Positions 27,874-36,856 of a DNA stretch of 64,000 nt are shown here, one piece after another (the stretch's first letter is position 1; each line of letters starts with the position of its first letter). The DNA comes from Bacteroidota bacterium (GTDB lineage Bacteria > Bacteroidota > Bacteroidia > AKYH767-A > 2013-40CM-41-45), in assembly GCA_016708785.1 (NCBI GenBank), contig JADJFC010000005.1, positions 62,001-126,000 on the forward strand, written 5' to 3'. A model generated the notes under the pieces. That model was not told the origin of the DNA. It saw only the letters and a list, made by a program, of their open reading frames with translations, and searched no databases. Both the position numbers and the translations under genes were made by a program.

Positions 27874-30594
27874 ATGGTCCCGCACATTTTTTTTCGTCGA
27901 ACAGCAAGGTTGGGCCTTGCATTTCTGTTGCCCGTGGCGATGGCCTGGACTTCGTGCTCACAAACGAAGGATACATTCATTAACAGGACATGCCATAATT
28001 TAAGTGCTCATTACAATGGGTATTATAACGCAGGAATAAAGCTGGAAGAGGCGACAGACAAACTCGCTGAGACCCATGTTGACCATTATGACCGAATTTT
28101 ATCGGTTTTTCAATATGCAGATGCAACAAAGGCAAAGGCTATTTATCCGCAGTTGGAAGATGCCATGAAGCGCACGAAGACTGCAATTGAACGTCATACG
28201 ATCATCGACAAACGCGGAAATGAAAAACCGGCATCTGAAAGATGGATCGACGATAATTACTTGTTATACGGTAAATGCCAGTTTTTTAAGCACGATTATT
28301 TTGAAGCAATGGCCACTTTCAAGTATGTTGAAACGACATACAGAAAAGAAGAGGGGCGACATTTAGGGTCTCTTTGGCAGGCAAAGACATTTCTTGAACT
28401 TACGCAGTTGAGAGAAGCAGAAGAGAAACTCGATTATGTTCGTAACCAAGGTGATTTTCCAAAAAACAGTAAGTGGGAACTGGAAGCGGTAACAGCAGAT
28501 TTTTATCTTCAGACAAAAAATTACGAAAAAGCATCAACACATTTGGCGCGAGCTGCAGAGTTAGTGAAGAAACGTGACACAAAGATTCGTTGGCTTTTTA
28601 TCCTTGCTCAACTCCATCAGGTTAAAGGCGAATTCAAACAGGCTTTTGATCTGTATACAAGAGTTATAAAAATGAATCCGAAGTATGAGGTTGGATTCAA
28701 TGCGCGTTTAAATCGAGCTCGTTGTTCGGATGGAAGCTCAGGAAATAATCTGACGGTGCGTAAAGAGCTTGAGAAAATGGAAAAAGATCCGAAGAACAAA
28801 GACTTTTTGGATCAGATCTATTTTGCTTTTGCCGGACTATCGAAAAACGAAGGCGATGAAACTGCTCAGGTCGAATACCTGAATAAATCAGTGCGGGCAA
28901 GTACTGCTAATGTGAATCAGAAAGCATTGTCTTATCTGGAATTAGGAAAAATTGCATTCATTAAACGGGAATACAGAATTGCTCAGGCATATTATGATAG
29001 CACAACTTCGAATCTGGGGAACGACTATCCTGACTACACAGAAATTTTGAACCGAAGAAACAGTCTAACCAAGTTAGTAAAGAATCTTCGCATCATTGAG
29101 AATGAAGACAGCTTGCAGCGAATGGCTAATTTGACGCCAATGGAAAGACAGCGTATGGTGGAGGAAGTATTCCAGCAGGAAGAGGCAGAAAGAAAGAAAG
29201 CGGAAGAAGAAAAGCAAGCGAATCAGATCTTCCAGCCTGCTGACCCTAAAGTGCTCAATGCAATGAATAGTGGAACAGGTTCTAGCTGGTATTTTTATAA
29301 CCCGCAAGCTGTTGGCCTTGGGTTCAATGAATTCCTTAGAAAATTTGGCGATAGAAAACGTGAGGATAACTGGAGAAGAAGCAATAAGCAATCCAATATC
29401 AATGTTGAAGAAAATATTGAGATGGAAAAAATTGTTGATGTGACTGCCAAAAATGACTCACTCGCACAAGGTGGAAATGCAAAGGAGATCCGAAAACAGG
29501 AAATGTTGAAAGCAATTCCTTCAGACAAAGAAGCATTAGATAAGTCCACTGCTAAGATCATCGAAGCCTATTACACGATTGGATTGATCTATCGTGAACA
29601 ACTCAACGATTTTGCTGCAGCTGCCGATGCTTTTGAAGCGTTATTAAAAAGATTTCCGGACAGTAAATATACATTGCAGTGTTACTATCAGTTGTATCGT
29701 TTGTACTCCGGCGCAACAAACAACAAACAACAAATTGGTCCGAGTGTTGAAAATAAACAACGTGCTGATTATTTCAAGGATATTATTCTTACAAAGCATG
29801 GCGATACTGAATATGCAGAGATCATCCGCAATCCAAATTATGCCATTGAAAAAGCAAACAGGAAAACGGAATTGGAATTGTTTTATGAAGAGACATATCG
29901 TAAATATTTGAATGGAGAATATCAGGCAGTTATTCAACGAAAAAACGAAGCAGACTCAAGATTCCCTAAAAGTATTCTTTCTCCTCAATTTGAATTATTG
30001 AAAGCACTGGCCATTGGTAAAACACAACCACTTTCAACATTTGAAGCATCTCTTTTGGAAGTAATAAAGAATAACCAAGAAGATCCTGTGAAAGATCGTG
30101 CACAGGAAATTTTAGATGCCATTCATGCGAGAGGAACTACAACACCTGTAGTACCGACGGCTCCCACGGTATCTTCAGAAGTGATAAGTACCCCAACTGA
30201 ACAACCGGTTGTTGCTTCAAGCGCATTCAAATATAATCCCGACACGATTCACTTTGTAGTTGTGATTTTCCAGAACATTGGCGGACCAATAGATCCAACA
30301 CGTTTCAAAACGAAATTATCAAATTTCAATTCCACAAATTTCGGATCCAAAGCTATTCAGGTACAAGATCTTTTATTTGGTCCACGAAATAAGATCTTTG
30401 TTTTGCGTTCATTTACTAATAAGGCAGAAGCGTTGAGTTATAATACTATGATGTATGACAACGATGACGTGTACGGAAATGTCAGTACTGATAATTACTT
30501 CCAATATGTAATTTCCGCCAACAACCTTCCTGAACTTATCCGCCAAATGAAAACGGAAGAGTATGAGGATTTTTACAGGAATTTCTATAGGTAG
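27874..30594 (+). CDS. porW: PorW/SprE-type lipoprotein of the type IX secretion system
   Basis: A 906-residue lipoprotein from ATG 27874. The signal peptide ends in a lipobox at AWTSC. The start of the mature part (FINRTCHNLSAHYNGYYNAG) is the family signature of SprE/PorW, followed by many tetratricopeptide units (AMATFKYVETTYR, AFDLYTRVIKMNPKYEVGF, AADAFEALLKRFPDSKYTLQ). A C-terminal domain of about 100 residues follows (IHFVVVIFQNIGGPIDPTRF). PorW/SprE is needed for T9SS secretion in Porphyromonas and for secretion and gliding in Flavobacterium. The bactofilin and atp-associated genes lie next to it. Upstream GTG 27781 would only add junk ahead of the signal peptide. Confidence 0.88.
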   Translation: MVPHIFFRRTARLGLAFLLPVAMAWTSCSQTKDTFINRTCHNLSAHYNGYYNAGIKLEEATDKLAETHVDHYDRILSVFQYADATKAKAIYPQLEDAMKRTKTAIERHTIIDKRGNEKPASERWIDDNYLLYGKCQFFKHDYFEAMATFKYVETTYRKEEGRHLGSLWQAKTFLELTQLREAEEKLDYVRNQGDFPKNSKWELEAVTADFYLQTKNYEKASTHLARAAELVKKRDTKIRWLFILAQLHQVKGEFKQAFDLYTRVIKMNPKYEVGFNARLNRARCSDGSSGNNLTVRKELEKMEKDPKNKDFLDQIYFAFAGLSKNEGDETAQVEYLNKSVRASTANVNQKALSYLELGKIAFIKREYRIAQAYYDSTTSNLGNDYPDYTEILNRRNSLTKLVKNLRIIENEDSLQRMANLTPMERQRMVEEVFQQEEAERKKAEEEKQANQIFQPADPKVLNAMNSGTGSSWYFYNPQAVGLGFNEFLRKFGDRKREDNWRRSNKQSNINVEENIEMEKIVDVTAKNDSLAQGGNAKEIRKQEMLKAIPSDKEALDKSTAKIIEAYYTIGLIYREQLNDFAAAADAFEALLKRFPDSKYTLQCYYQLYRLYSGATNNKQQIGPSVENKQRADYFKDIILTKHGDTEYAEIIRNPNYAIEKANRKTELELFYEETYRKYLNGEYQAVIQRKNEADSRFPKSILSPQFELLKALAIGKTQPLSTFEASLLEVIKNNQEDPVKDRAQEILDAIHARGTTTPVVPTAPTVSSEVISTPTEQPVVASSAFKYNPDTIHFVVVIFQNIGGPIDPTRFKTKLSNFNSTNFGSKAIQVQDLLFGPRNKIFVLRSFTNKAEALSYNTMMYDNDDVYGNVSTDNYFQYVISANNLPELIRQMKTEEYEDFYRNFYR

Positions 30595-30837
30595 TCTGTT
30601 TACAGTTTATAAGTTTTAGGTTTCATGTTACAACACGTATTATTAGCTTGAAAAGCTTCGAATAATTAAGTATTTTCATTGTTATTCTATTCGTAAACAC
30701 CTCATTTTTAGGATGATTTAACGAATCGACGAACCTTTAATCTGAAATCTTTAACCTAAAACACCCATTAAAAATATGGCGGTTCCCTTGTTGGGACAGA
30801 AGGATGAAAAACCTCATCTTATTTTTCATTTTAAAGC

Positions 30838-30845
30838 TATATTTG
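30838..30845 (+). promoter_or_regulatory. -7 box (TATATTTG) of the bactofilin gene
   Basis: TATATTTG matches TAnnTTTG, 65 bases before the bactofilin ATG. The remaining 317-base gap after porW (30595-30910) shows no ORF or hairpin that I can support. Confidence 0.4.
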
Positions 30846-30910
30846 TAAGCCTGAACACAATAACGGGGAACAAAAGTTCGGGATTTATTCACCTATAATT
30901 TGGGATAAAC

Positions 30911-31348
30911 ATGTTTAATAACAAAGGAAACAAAGAAAATGCGCCTTCATCAAAAGCTGTAGAGGGTGGAAATTCTTCGATCAATTTGATCGGAGCAGGA
31001 ACAGTGATCGAGGGTGACATCCGTTCGAATGGCGACATTAGAATTGATGGAACAATTATCGGTCACGTAGTTTCAAAAGCGAAAGTTGTGATTGGCGCAA
31101 CAGGAATAGTTGAAGGCGATGTGAACAGCCAGAATGCCGATGTTTCGGGAGTAATCAAAGGAAAGACAGTTGTTTCAGAATTGTTATTTCTCAAATCAGC
31201 ATCAAAAGTAATTGGCGATATTGTTACCGGTAAATTAGTTGTTGAAGTAGGAGCAACATTTACAGGTTCATGCAATATGGGCCCTGTCATTAAAGACATA
31301 AAGGATGCCGACAAATCAAACGAACTCAACAAAGAAAAAACAGCCTGA
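30911..31348 (+). CDS. bactofilin (polymer-forming cytoskeletal protein)
   Basis: A 145-residue bactofilin (PF04519). The core from NLIGAGTVIEGDIRSNGDIRIDG through GHVVSKAKVVIGATGIVEGD and SKVIGDIVTGKLVVEVGATF has the hydrophobic-glycine repeats of its right-handed beta helix. Flanking tails are short and charged. It polymerises without nucleotide into membrane-associated filaments used for shape or polar localisation. Its 3' end overlaps the AtpZ-like gene by 44 bases. The same neighbourhood (PorW, bactofilin, AtpZ/AtpI-like, then atpB) is familiar in Bacteroidota, so I expect an operon. Confidence 0.9.
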   Translation: MFNNKGNKENAPSSKAVEGGNSSINLIGAGTVIEGDIRSNGDIRIDGTIIGHVVSKAKVVIGATGIVEGDVNSQNADVSGVIKGKTVVSELLFLKSASKVIGDIVTGKLVVEVGATFTGSCNMGPVIKDIKDADKSNELNKEKTA

Positions 31349-31541
31349 CGATAAAAATGCCATGATGCGTTATGCATCAATGGGTACACAGATGATGGTC
31401 ATTATCGGGCTAGGTGTTTTCGGAGGAGTAAAATTAGACGAATATCTCGGCTGGAAAATTCCGATCGCTACACTTGTGTTAAGTTTACTTTCTGTTGCTG
31501 TTGCAATTTATTTGAGCATTAAAGATTTTTTGAAAAAATGA
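31305..31541 (+). CDS. AtpZ/AtpI-family protein
   Basis: A 78-residue small membrane protein with two helices (MVIIGLGVFGGVKLDEYLG and IATLVLSLLSVAVAIYLSI) joined by the family motif GGVKLDEYLG, as in AtpZ/AtpI proteins. Such proteins help assemble the ATP synthase c-ring or handle Mg2+ next to it. The ATG overlaps the bactofilin gene by 44 bases. A later start at 31362 (MMRYASMGTQ) is possible and would remove the overlap. It overlaps the next gene by four bases. Confidence 0.8.
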   Translation: MPTNQTNSTKKKQPDDKNAMMRYASMGTQMMVIIGLGVFGGVKLDEYLGWKIPIATLVLSLLSVAVAIYLSIKDFLKK

Positions 31542-31903
31542 AACAGTACTACATCCAATTCATCCTCTTGATTGCTGCTTGTGCGGCGTTGATCTTAATG
31601 ATTGGTGGAACAGTGGAGGAAGTTGTGATGCGATGGCAGATCTTAGGTTATTTTTCAATTGTATCTTTCAGTTTTCATTATGGTCTGGTCAAGAGTTCTG
31701 TTGGGAAACCGCAGAATTTTATCCGTTATTATATGGCTGCGACAACTTTTAAATTACTAATACATTTGGGTGTTATTCTGATTTATGCAATGACACATAA
31801 AACAAATGCAATTCCTTTCATAATATCTTTTATGGTCGCATATGCATTATTTACTGCATTTGAGGTCATCACTGCTATGAAATATAGAAAAGTGCAAAAT
31901 TAA
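31538..31903 (+). CDS. small membrane protein linked to ATP synthase genes
   Basis: A 121-residue protein with four predicted membrane helices (LLIAACAALILMIGG, LGYFSIVSFSFHYGL, TTFKLLIHLGVILIYAM, AIPFIISFMVAYALFTAFEV). It starts at ATGA overlapping the AtpZ-like stop. In Bacteroidota a protein of this kind commonly sits between the AtpZ-like gene and atpB. A role in synthase assembly is inferred from position only. The stop codon lies within the left half of the following terminator. Confidence 0.7.
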   Translation: MKQYYIQFILLIAACAALILMIGGTVEEVVMRWQILGYFSIVSFSFHYGLVKSSVGKPQNFIRYYMAATTFKLLIHLGVILIYAMTHKTNAIPFIISFMVAYALFTAFEVITAMKYRKVQN

Positions 31904-31920
31904 ACGGATTCGCACTTTTT
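31888..31920 (+). terminator. terminator after the AtpZ-associated membrane gene
   Basis: AAAAGTGC (31888-31895) pairs with GCACTTTTT (31912-31920) around a 16-base loop, followed by T residues. It overlaps the end of the reading frame and would separate this cluster from what follows. Confidence 0.6.
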
Positions 31921-31924
31921 TCTG

Positions 31925-31956
31925 TTTGGTCTTTTTGCCAATAAAAATTAGATTTG
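31925..31956 (+). promoter_or_regulatory. promoter of the 32006 T9SS protein gene
   Basis: TTTG (31925-31928), 20-base spacer, TAGATTTG (31949-31956) fits the Bacteroidota housekeeping promoter. The ATG is about 50 bases downstream. Confidence 0.55.
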
Positions 31957-32005
31957 CATTCGCTTTTTTTTTAGCGCGCTCTTAACATCTTAAATTTCCA
32001 CTTTA

Positions 32006-33631
32006 ATGAAGAAGATCACTTTACTCGTTTTCTTACTTGCGAGTCTGGCTACCAATGTTTCTTTCGCTCAAAGTCGACTGATATGGTCGTCAGTGTCAGC
32101 TCAAACAAATTCTCAAATTACAGATTCAAGAAGTTTTGCTTCGGATAATGCAGGAAATACATACTCGGTAAATTTCACGCAGTCGGCGCTTTCATTTTAT
32201 GTGACTTATGTTTTTTATGCACACGATGCAAATGGACTTAAATTATGGGAATATGTAAATGATAGTTGTTTAACCGATTGTAATGATAAGTACTTTAACA
32301 TTGTGCCAGTAGAGAACAACGGTGCGATCTTTATAGGAGAATATGATGACATCACAGGTACACAAATAAGAATAAAACGTATTGATGGATCAGGTACATT
32401 ATTGTGGCAGCAATACTGGATCTCACCATTTCTTTCTGCTCAACCGGTAAAATCAATGTTGGATAACAATGGACACCTTGTGGTCGGTTTCTCTGCGACT
32501 GTTGACAGTATCGATCAGGAAGACTTTGCAATTGCGAAATTCGATACTTCAACTGGTTTTCTCGACTGGCATTTCGAACTTCCTGACGGAGGTATTGGTG
32601 ATCCGCTTTCTGAGATCATTGCATCGTTTACTATTGATGCGAGTAATAACATTTATGGAATTGGTACTGCCACTAATAGTTCTGTAGGAATTTATAAAAA
32701 TTATTTTTTCAAACTTGATGATACAGGTAATCTTGATTACCGATTGGAAAGTTCTTACAGTGGTATCAATTCGAATCATCAATCAATTCAATTAGACAAT
32801 GCCGGAAATTTTTACACCCTTGGATTTACCGGTTCACAACCTGTTATCGAAAAACGAAGAGCCTCATCTGGAAATATGATCTGGGCCGCAGAAATCACAA
32901 AAGATACCGCAGTACTTTCCAATGTTGGATTTTCAGTCATCGGTAATTCTATATATTCTGCGAGTAATTTCAAGTATTTCAATCCGGATACATCATTCGC
33001 CGGCGGATATTGGGATAACGTTCACTATATGTTGACAAAGCTTGATACAAGTGGAAACTTCCAGTGGCAAAAAGAATATTTCACAGATGCCGATTCGCTT
33101 TCAACACAGGAAGGTTATGGCGGCGCAGTTCAATTCGGTGTTTGCGATGACAAATTATATGTTCTCTCATCGCAGCATCTGGATACTTTGAATAACATTC
33201 TTATTCTTCATAGTGCAGATACAATAGGGAATACTATTTGGTATGATACGGCATCGGTAAATACCGTTCCTGGAAGTTTCGATTTCGATGATCAATGTGA
33301 AATTTATTTATCGCGTACGTTTGATAATTACAATCTCACACAAAAATATACTACTGCTCCTTTAAGTGAAGTAACTGCCTTAAGTAAAGAAAATATTTTT
33401 GATATTTATCCAAATCCTGCTCACGATGAGTTTTCAATTCAATTCAGAGACGGAAAAATTAAAAACGGCTTCATTCAAATTTATAATTCACTCGGAGAAA
33501 TAATAAAACGACAATCTGTTTCCGGAAACAACAGTATGATTTCAATATCTGACATTGCACCGGGTCTCTATTTCGTACAACTAATTTCCGAAGACAACGG
33601 GAAGTTCACTAAAGTCCTTTTGAAGAATTGA
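32006..33631 (+). CDS. secreted propeller-like protein with T9SS sorting domain
   Basis: A 541-residue protein with signal peptide MKKITLLVFLLASLATNVSFAQ. The body consists of repeated 40-60 residue units of the kind IKRIDGSGTLLWQQYW and TKLDTSGNFQWQKEYF, indicating a beta-propeller. The C-terminal 75 residues are a type A T9SS sorting domain (IFDIYPNPAHDEFSIQF to LLKN). It is exported through T9SS to the surface or medium. The ligand or activity is unknown. It has its own promoter and is the first gene in the stretch that separates the AtpZ region from atpB. Confidence 0.8.
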   Translation: MKKITLLVFLLASLATNVSFAQSRLIWSSVSAQTNSQITDSRSFASDNAGNTYSVNFTQSALSFYVTYVFYAHDANGLKLWEYVNDSCLTDCNDKYFNIVPVENNGAIFIGEYDDITGTQIRIKRIDGSGTLLWQQYWISPFLSAQPVKSMLDNNGHLVVGFSATVDSIDQEDFAIAKFDTSTGFLDWHFELPDGGIGDPLSEIIASFTIDASNNIYGIGTATNSSVGIYKNYFFKLDDTGNLDYRLESSYSGINSNHQSIQLDNAGNFYTLGFTGSQPVIEKRRASSGNMIWAAEITKDTAVLSNVGFSVIGNSIYSASNFKYFNPDTSFAGGYWDNVHYMLTKLDTSGNFQWQKEYFTDADSLSTQEGYGGAVQFGVCDDKLYVLSSQHLDTLNNILILHSADTIGNTIWYDTASVNTVPGSFDFDDQCEIYLSRTFDNYNLTQKYTTAPLSEVTALSKENIFDIYPNPAHDEFSIQFRDGKIKNGFIQIYNSLGEIIKRQSVSGNNSMISISDIAPGLYFVQLISEDNGKFTKVLLKN

Positions 33632-33643
33632 TTTAGATCAAAG

Positions 33644-33700
33644 GTCAAGGGTCAAAGGTAGATGGGCATTAACCCTTGACCTTTGACCCTTGACTTTTTT
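33644..33700. terminator. bidirectional terminator between convergent genes
   Basis: GTCAAGGGTCAAAGG (33644-33658) pairs perfectly with CCTTTGACCCTTGAC (33680-33694), followed by a T7 tract. A-rich sequence on the other side lets it serve the minus-strand dioxygenase gene as well. Confidence 0.65.
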
Positions 33701-33720
33701 TATTTACCGAAGACATACTT

Positions 33721-34541
33721 TCACTTCGCAAGCCGCAAAAACCTCAGATAAAACGGCGTCTTACTCTTTTCATTTCGCTCATCCGTAGGACCCGATAATA
33801 AAGAAACATACATTACCCGACGATGACTTTTCTTTCCCACATGAGGAGACATTGCAACGCGATGCCATAGGCGGCCATCATGTACACAAAGATCTCCGAC
33901 TTCTGCTTCCATTGATACTTCATTCGGATCTTCTTTCGTATTCAAGACCTGCAGCTTCTTGAACATGGTTTGAAAACCATTTTGTTTGTGTGTTCCCGGT
34001 AGAGTACGAAGCCCTCCATTTTCCGGATTTGAATCAGTCAGATAGATCCCAACATTTAACATCGGATACATTCCTTTTCCTAAAAGAAAGTCACGCGCAA
34101 CATCAGTATGCCAACCAAGTTGTTTGTAATTACTATTTCCTGTATTCACATAATGATTTGCTACAACACCATCTTTTCATTTAATCCAATTCGTCTCGGA
34201 TAACCTGCATCAGGTACAAGCTCTTTAAGATTCTCCAGTCGTGGGTCGTCATATAACTTTGCGACTTCAGGAACGTTTTGCGATGTATATGGAAATCTTT
34301 GAATGATTGGTTCACTGTTTTCGTCTTCGCCAAACTTAATAGGAATACCATTGATCTTCTGTATGCCTTTCGCGATGATTTCCTTTTGCTTTTCATCGAT
34401 TGCAGCAGAAACGGTTTGCGCACGTTCAGGCGTGATAAAATTTTTATAATGGATAAATCCATATTTATTAAAAAAGTCAATCTCGGCCTGCGAAATTGAC
34501 TTCCCTAATTCAAATTTTTGATAGGATAACGTTTTGCTCAC
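33721..34541 (-). CDS. phytanoyl-CoA dioxygenase family protein, one frameshift
   Basis: One gene in two frames. The N-terminal part (MSKTLSYQKFELGKSISQAE to RIGLNEK) runs to 34161. The rest is in the next frame. Adding one A to the A4 run (T4 at 34174-34177 on the plus strand) gives GLNEKDGVVANHYVNTG and joins the halves into 273 residues. The Fe(II)/2-oxoglutarate facial triad is visible: His and Asp in LGWHTDVARDF and the distal His in DGRLWHRVAMS. The family hydroxylates small molecules or lipids; the substrate is unknown. The lesion is most likely a sequencing error. Confidence 0.8.
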
Positions 34542-34646
34542 TTTGAATAAATTAAGACAGCAAACGTATTTTGTTATCGTCTAATAAAGAATGACTTTTG
34601 TCAAAGAATGAAAAGCATAAAGTCAACTTGTTGAATAACAGCACTC

Positions 34647-34934
34647 TTAATGGTTGTTTTTAAATGATTCAGCCTTGTGTTTGATATTGTTTGTCAGATC
34701 ATCTAACTTTTCTTCTGCCATACTTTCAAGATCTTCTGCCTGTTTGCGTAAGTCGCGGGCTTCTCTTTTTAACTTGCTTTTAATGTCGTCAGTAAGATCA
34801 CTTACTCCGTCCGCAATTTTTCTGCGTGTACGACTTCCTTTGTCAGGTGCGAAAAGAACTCCGATTGCTGCTCCGGCCACTGCACCAATTACTAATGCGC
34901 CAATCACTCTTAGCGTGCTGTTTGAGTTTTCCAT
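34647..34934 (-). CDS. YtxH-family small membrane protein
   Basis: A 95-residue protein of the YtxH family (gas-vesicle/stress-protein-like). One glycine-rich membrane segment (VIGALVIGAVAGAAIGVLFAPDKG) is followed by a charged coiled coil with repeated DDIKSKLKREARDLRKQAED. Members are often stress-induced; the molecular role is not known. It is divergent from the metalloprotease gene and lies upstream of the dioxygenase. Confidence 0.85.
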   Translation of the reverse strand: MENSNSTLRVIGALVIGAVAGAAIGVLFAPDKGSRTRRKIADGVSDLTDDIKSKLKREARDLRKQAEDLESMAEEKLDDLTNNIKHKAESFKNNH

Positions 34935-35098
34935 TTTTTAATGATTTTTATTGGTTTAACTAATCGTTGATTTTCGCAAAATCATAAATGAATTTTGCGA
35001 CTACAAGATAAAAGATTTGCAGTGAAATACAAATGATTTTTGAATCGTTGAGGTATGATTAATTTTGCATATTTTAGTGTGCATCACAAAACCAAAAA

Positions 35099-36355
35099 AT
35101 GTTAAGATCCCTACTTCTAATTTCTTTCACAGTCATTTTTTCATCTGCCGGATTTTCTCAACGTACCTGTGGCACGGTTGAAAATTATAATCAGATGATC
35201 CTGAAAAATCCTGTTTTACGAGAGCAAATCGAAAATGAAGTAAAAGCGATCACAGACAGAAATGAGCTCACAAAAAGAAGAACTCAGGTGGTCGTTGCCA
35301 TACCTGTTGTAGTTCATGTGATCCATAATAATGAAGCGATTGGTACAGGAACAAATATCAGTGATGCACAAATACAGTCTCAAATTCAGGCAATGACAAA
35401 AGATTTTCGTCTTTTGAATCCTGATTCACTTCAGCCAAGTCATCCGTTTTGGCAATTCACTTGCGATGTATTGATTGAGTTTTGTCTGGCACGACAAACA
35501 CCTGGAGGACAACCATCGACAGGTATTGAGCGATTAAATAGAGGGTTAGATTGGTCCATGAGCGATTGTAACAACATTTTGAAACCACAGACCATTTGGG
35601 ATCCTCATCGTTATTTAAATTTGTGGACGGTAGATTGGGAACCCGGAAGTCCTGATTTGCTTGGTTATGCGCAGTTCCCCGGCGGTCCCGACGAAACGGA
35701 TGGAGTAGTGATCGGCTATACAAATTTCGGTACAACTGGAAATGTGCTAGCTCCCTATAATCTTGGAAGAACGGTGACGCATGAAGTAGGCCATTGGTTC
35801 GGATTGCAGCATATTTGGGGCGATGCCTTTTGTGGTGACGATTTAATTTCTGATACTCCACCACAGGTTTCCGACAACGCAAATTGTCCGACATTTCCAC
35901 GTCGTCCATTTAATTCATGTGGCTCCAATGCCAATGGAGAAATGTACATGAATTACATGGATTATGTAGACGACCGTTGCATGGTCATGTTTACGTATGA
36001 GCAGGCTGTCCGGATGAATTCAACACTTTACGGCTCCCGCGCTTCCCTCATTACCTCCAATGGCTGTTCAACTCCAAATCCGGGGATTTCCGAGAATGAA
36101 ATTTTTGGACAAAAAATCAGCCTGTATCCAAATCCGACTTCGGGTCATATTAAAATTAGGGTTGCCGAGAATTCCTCAGAATCGCTAAACATCATTCTGA
36201 CCGATGTTTTAGGTCGGTCGATTAAACATTTCACCATAGACAATGCACAGGAATTTATGGACCTAGATCTCTCAGAATTCAGTTCAGGATTTTACTTCCT
36301 CCAATTCCACCAAAAGGGACTTTCAACAATCAAAAAGATTAATTTGATAAAATAA
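35099..36355 (+). CDS. secreted M43 (cytophagalysin-like) metalloprotease with T9SS domain
   Basis: A 418-residue zinc protease with signal peptide (SFTVIFSSAGFSQ). A pro-region leads into a pappalysin/M43B domain with the extended zinc motif HEVGHWFGLQH at residues 228-238 and the Met-turn MYMNYMDYVDD. Paired cysteines lie around it. The last 75 residues are a T9SS sorting domain (ISLYPNPTSGHIKIRV to KKINLIK). It is secreted by T9SS and degrades proteins outside the cell. A TAATTTTG box at 35060-35067 is a likely -7 element. It lies in the block that separates the AtpZ genes from atpB. Confidence 0.9.
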   Translation: MLRSLLLISFTVIFSSAGFSQRTCGTVENYNQMILKNPVLREQIENEVKAITDRNELTKRRTQVVVAIPVVVHVIHNNEAIGTGTNISDAQIQSQIQAMTKDFRLLNPDSLQPSHPFWQFTCDVLIEFCLARQTPGGQPSTGIERLNRGLDWSMSDCNNILKPQTIWDPHRYLNLWTVDWEPGSPDLLGYAQFPGGPDETDGVVIGYTNFGTTGNVLAPYNLGRTVTHEVGHWFGLQHIWGDAFCGDDLISDTPPQVSDNANCPTFPRRPFNSCGSNANGEMYMNYMDYVDDRCMVMFTYEQAVRMNSTLYGSRASLITSNGCSTPNPGISENEIFGQKISLYPNPTSGHIKIRVAENSSESLNIILTDVLGRSIKHFTIDNAQEFMDLDLSEFSSGFYFLQFHQKGLSTIKKINLIK

Positions 36356-36407
36356 AAGACTAAAATGATTGCCAATAGGCATTTTTGTAGCATCATTACT
36401 TGGGCTG

Positions 36408-36579
36408 TTTTTTGGCTAAAGCCGCTGATATTTTCTATCCTTTCATCCGTCAGCTAAAGCTGACGGCAATGAAGACTCTCGCAATTTTATTTACAACAGC
36501 TAAAGCTGATGGCAATAACGCGCAAGCAATTGGCTTTTGACGAAACAAAGGCGGAGTAGCAATTGGCTTTAGCCAAAAA
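36408..36579. repeat. nested inverted repeats with GGCTAAAGCC arms and CAGCTAAAGCTG hairpins
   Basis: TTTTTTGGCTAAAGCC (36408-36423) pairs with GGCTTTAGCCAAAAA (36565-36579). Inside are the hairpin CCGTCAGCTAAAGCTGACGG (36447-36466) and a second AGCTAAAGCTGATGGCAAT (about 36498-36516). GCAATTGGCTTT occurs twice (about 36527 and 36559). It has no ORF. The whole 490-base gap before atpB is made of this, the repeat cluster at 36627 and the promoter. Confidence 0.6.
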
Positions 36580-36626
36580 TCTGAAGGGACCAAAAATCTC
36601 CTCCAAGATCGCCCAACACAAACAAA

Positions 36627-36750
36627 AATCATTAAAATCCCGAAATCCTGGTTTAAAATCCACAAATCAGCTAAATCCAGGTTAAGACTTCTCCCCCAAT
36701 CAGCTAGATCCAGGTTCTGACTTGTTTACCCCGAAGCCCTGTCCAGGTTT
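36627..36750. repeat. cluster of AATCAGCTAAATCCAGGTT-family repeats
   Basis: Copies at 36627-36660 (degenerate), 36664-36690, 36698-36724 and a fragment at 36739-36750 (GTCCAGG) follow one another about 34 bases apart. The second is identical over 20 bases to the copy at 13075. Confidence 0.65.
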
Positions 36751-36766
36751 TTTTTCCCCGTTCCCC

Positions 36767-36797
36767 TTTGTACTTAACCCTTTAAATATTACTTTTG
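36767..36797 (+). promoter_or_regulatory. promoter of the atp operon
   Basis: TTTG (36767-36770), a 19-base spacer and TACTTTTG (36790-36797) is an excellent match to the Bacteroidota -33/-7 consensus. The atpB ATG follows 60 bases later, leaving a leader of about 50 bases. Confidence 0.65.
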
Positions 36798-36856
36798 CGC
36801 TCTCTTTAAAAACGCCGCTTGAGAAATCGGTGTAATGTATTCAAAACGTGGAATTT

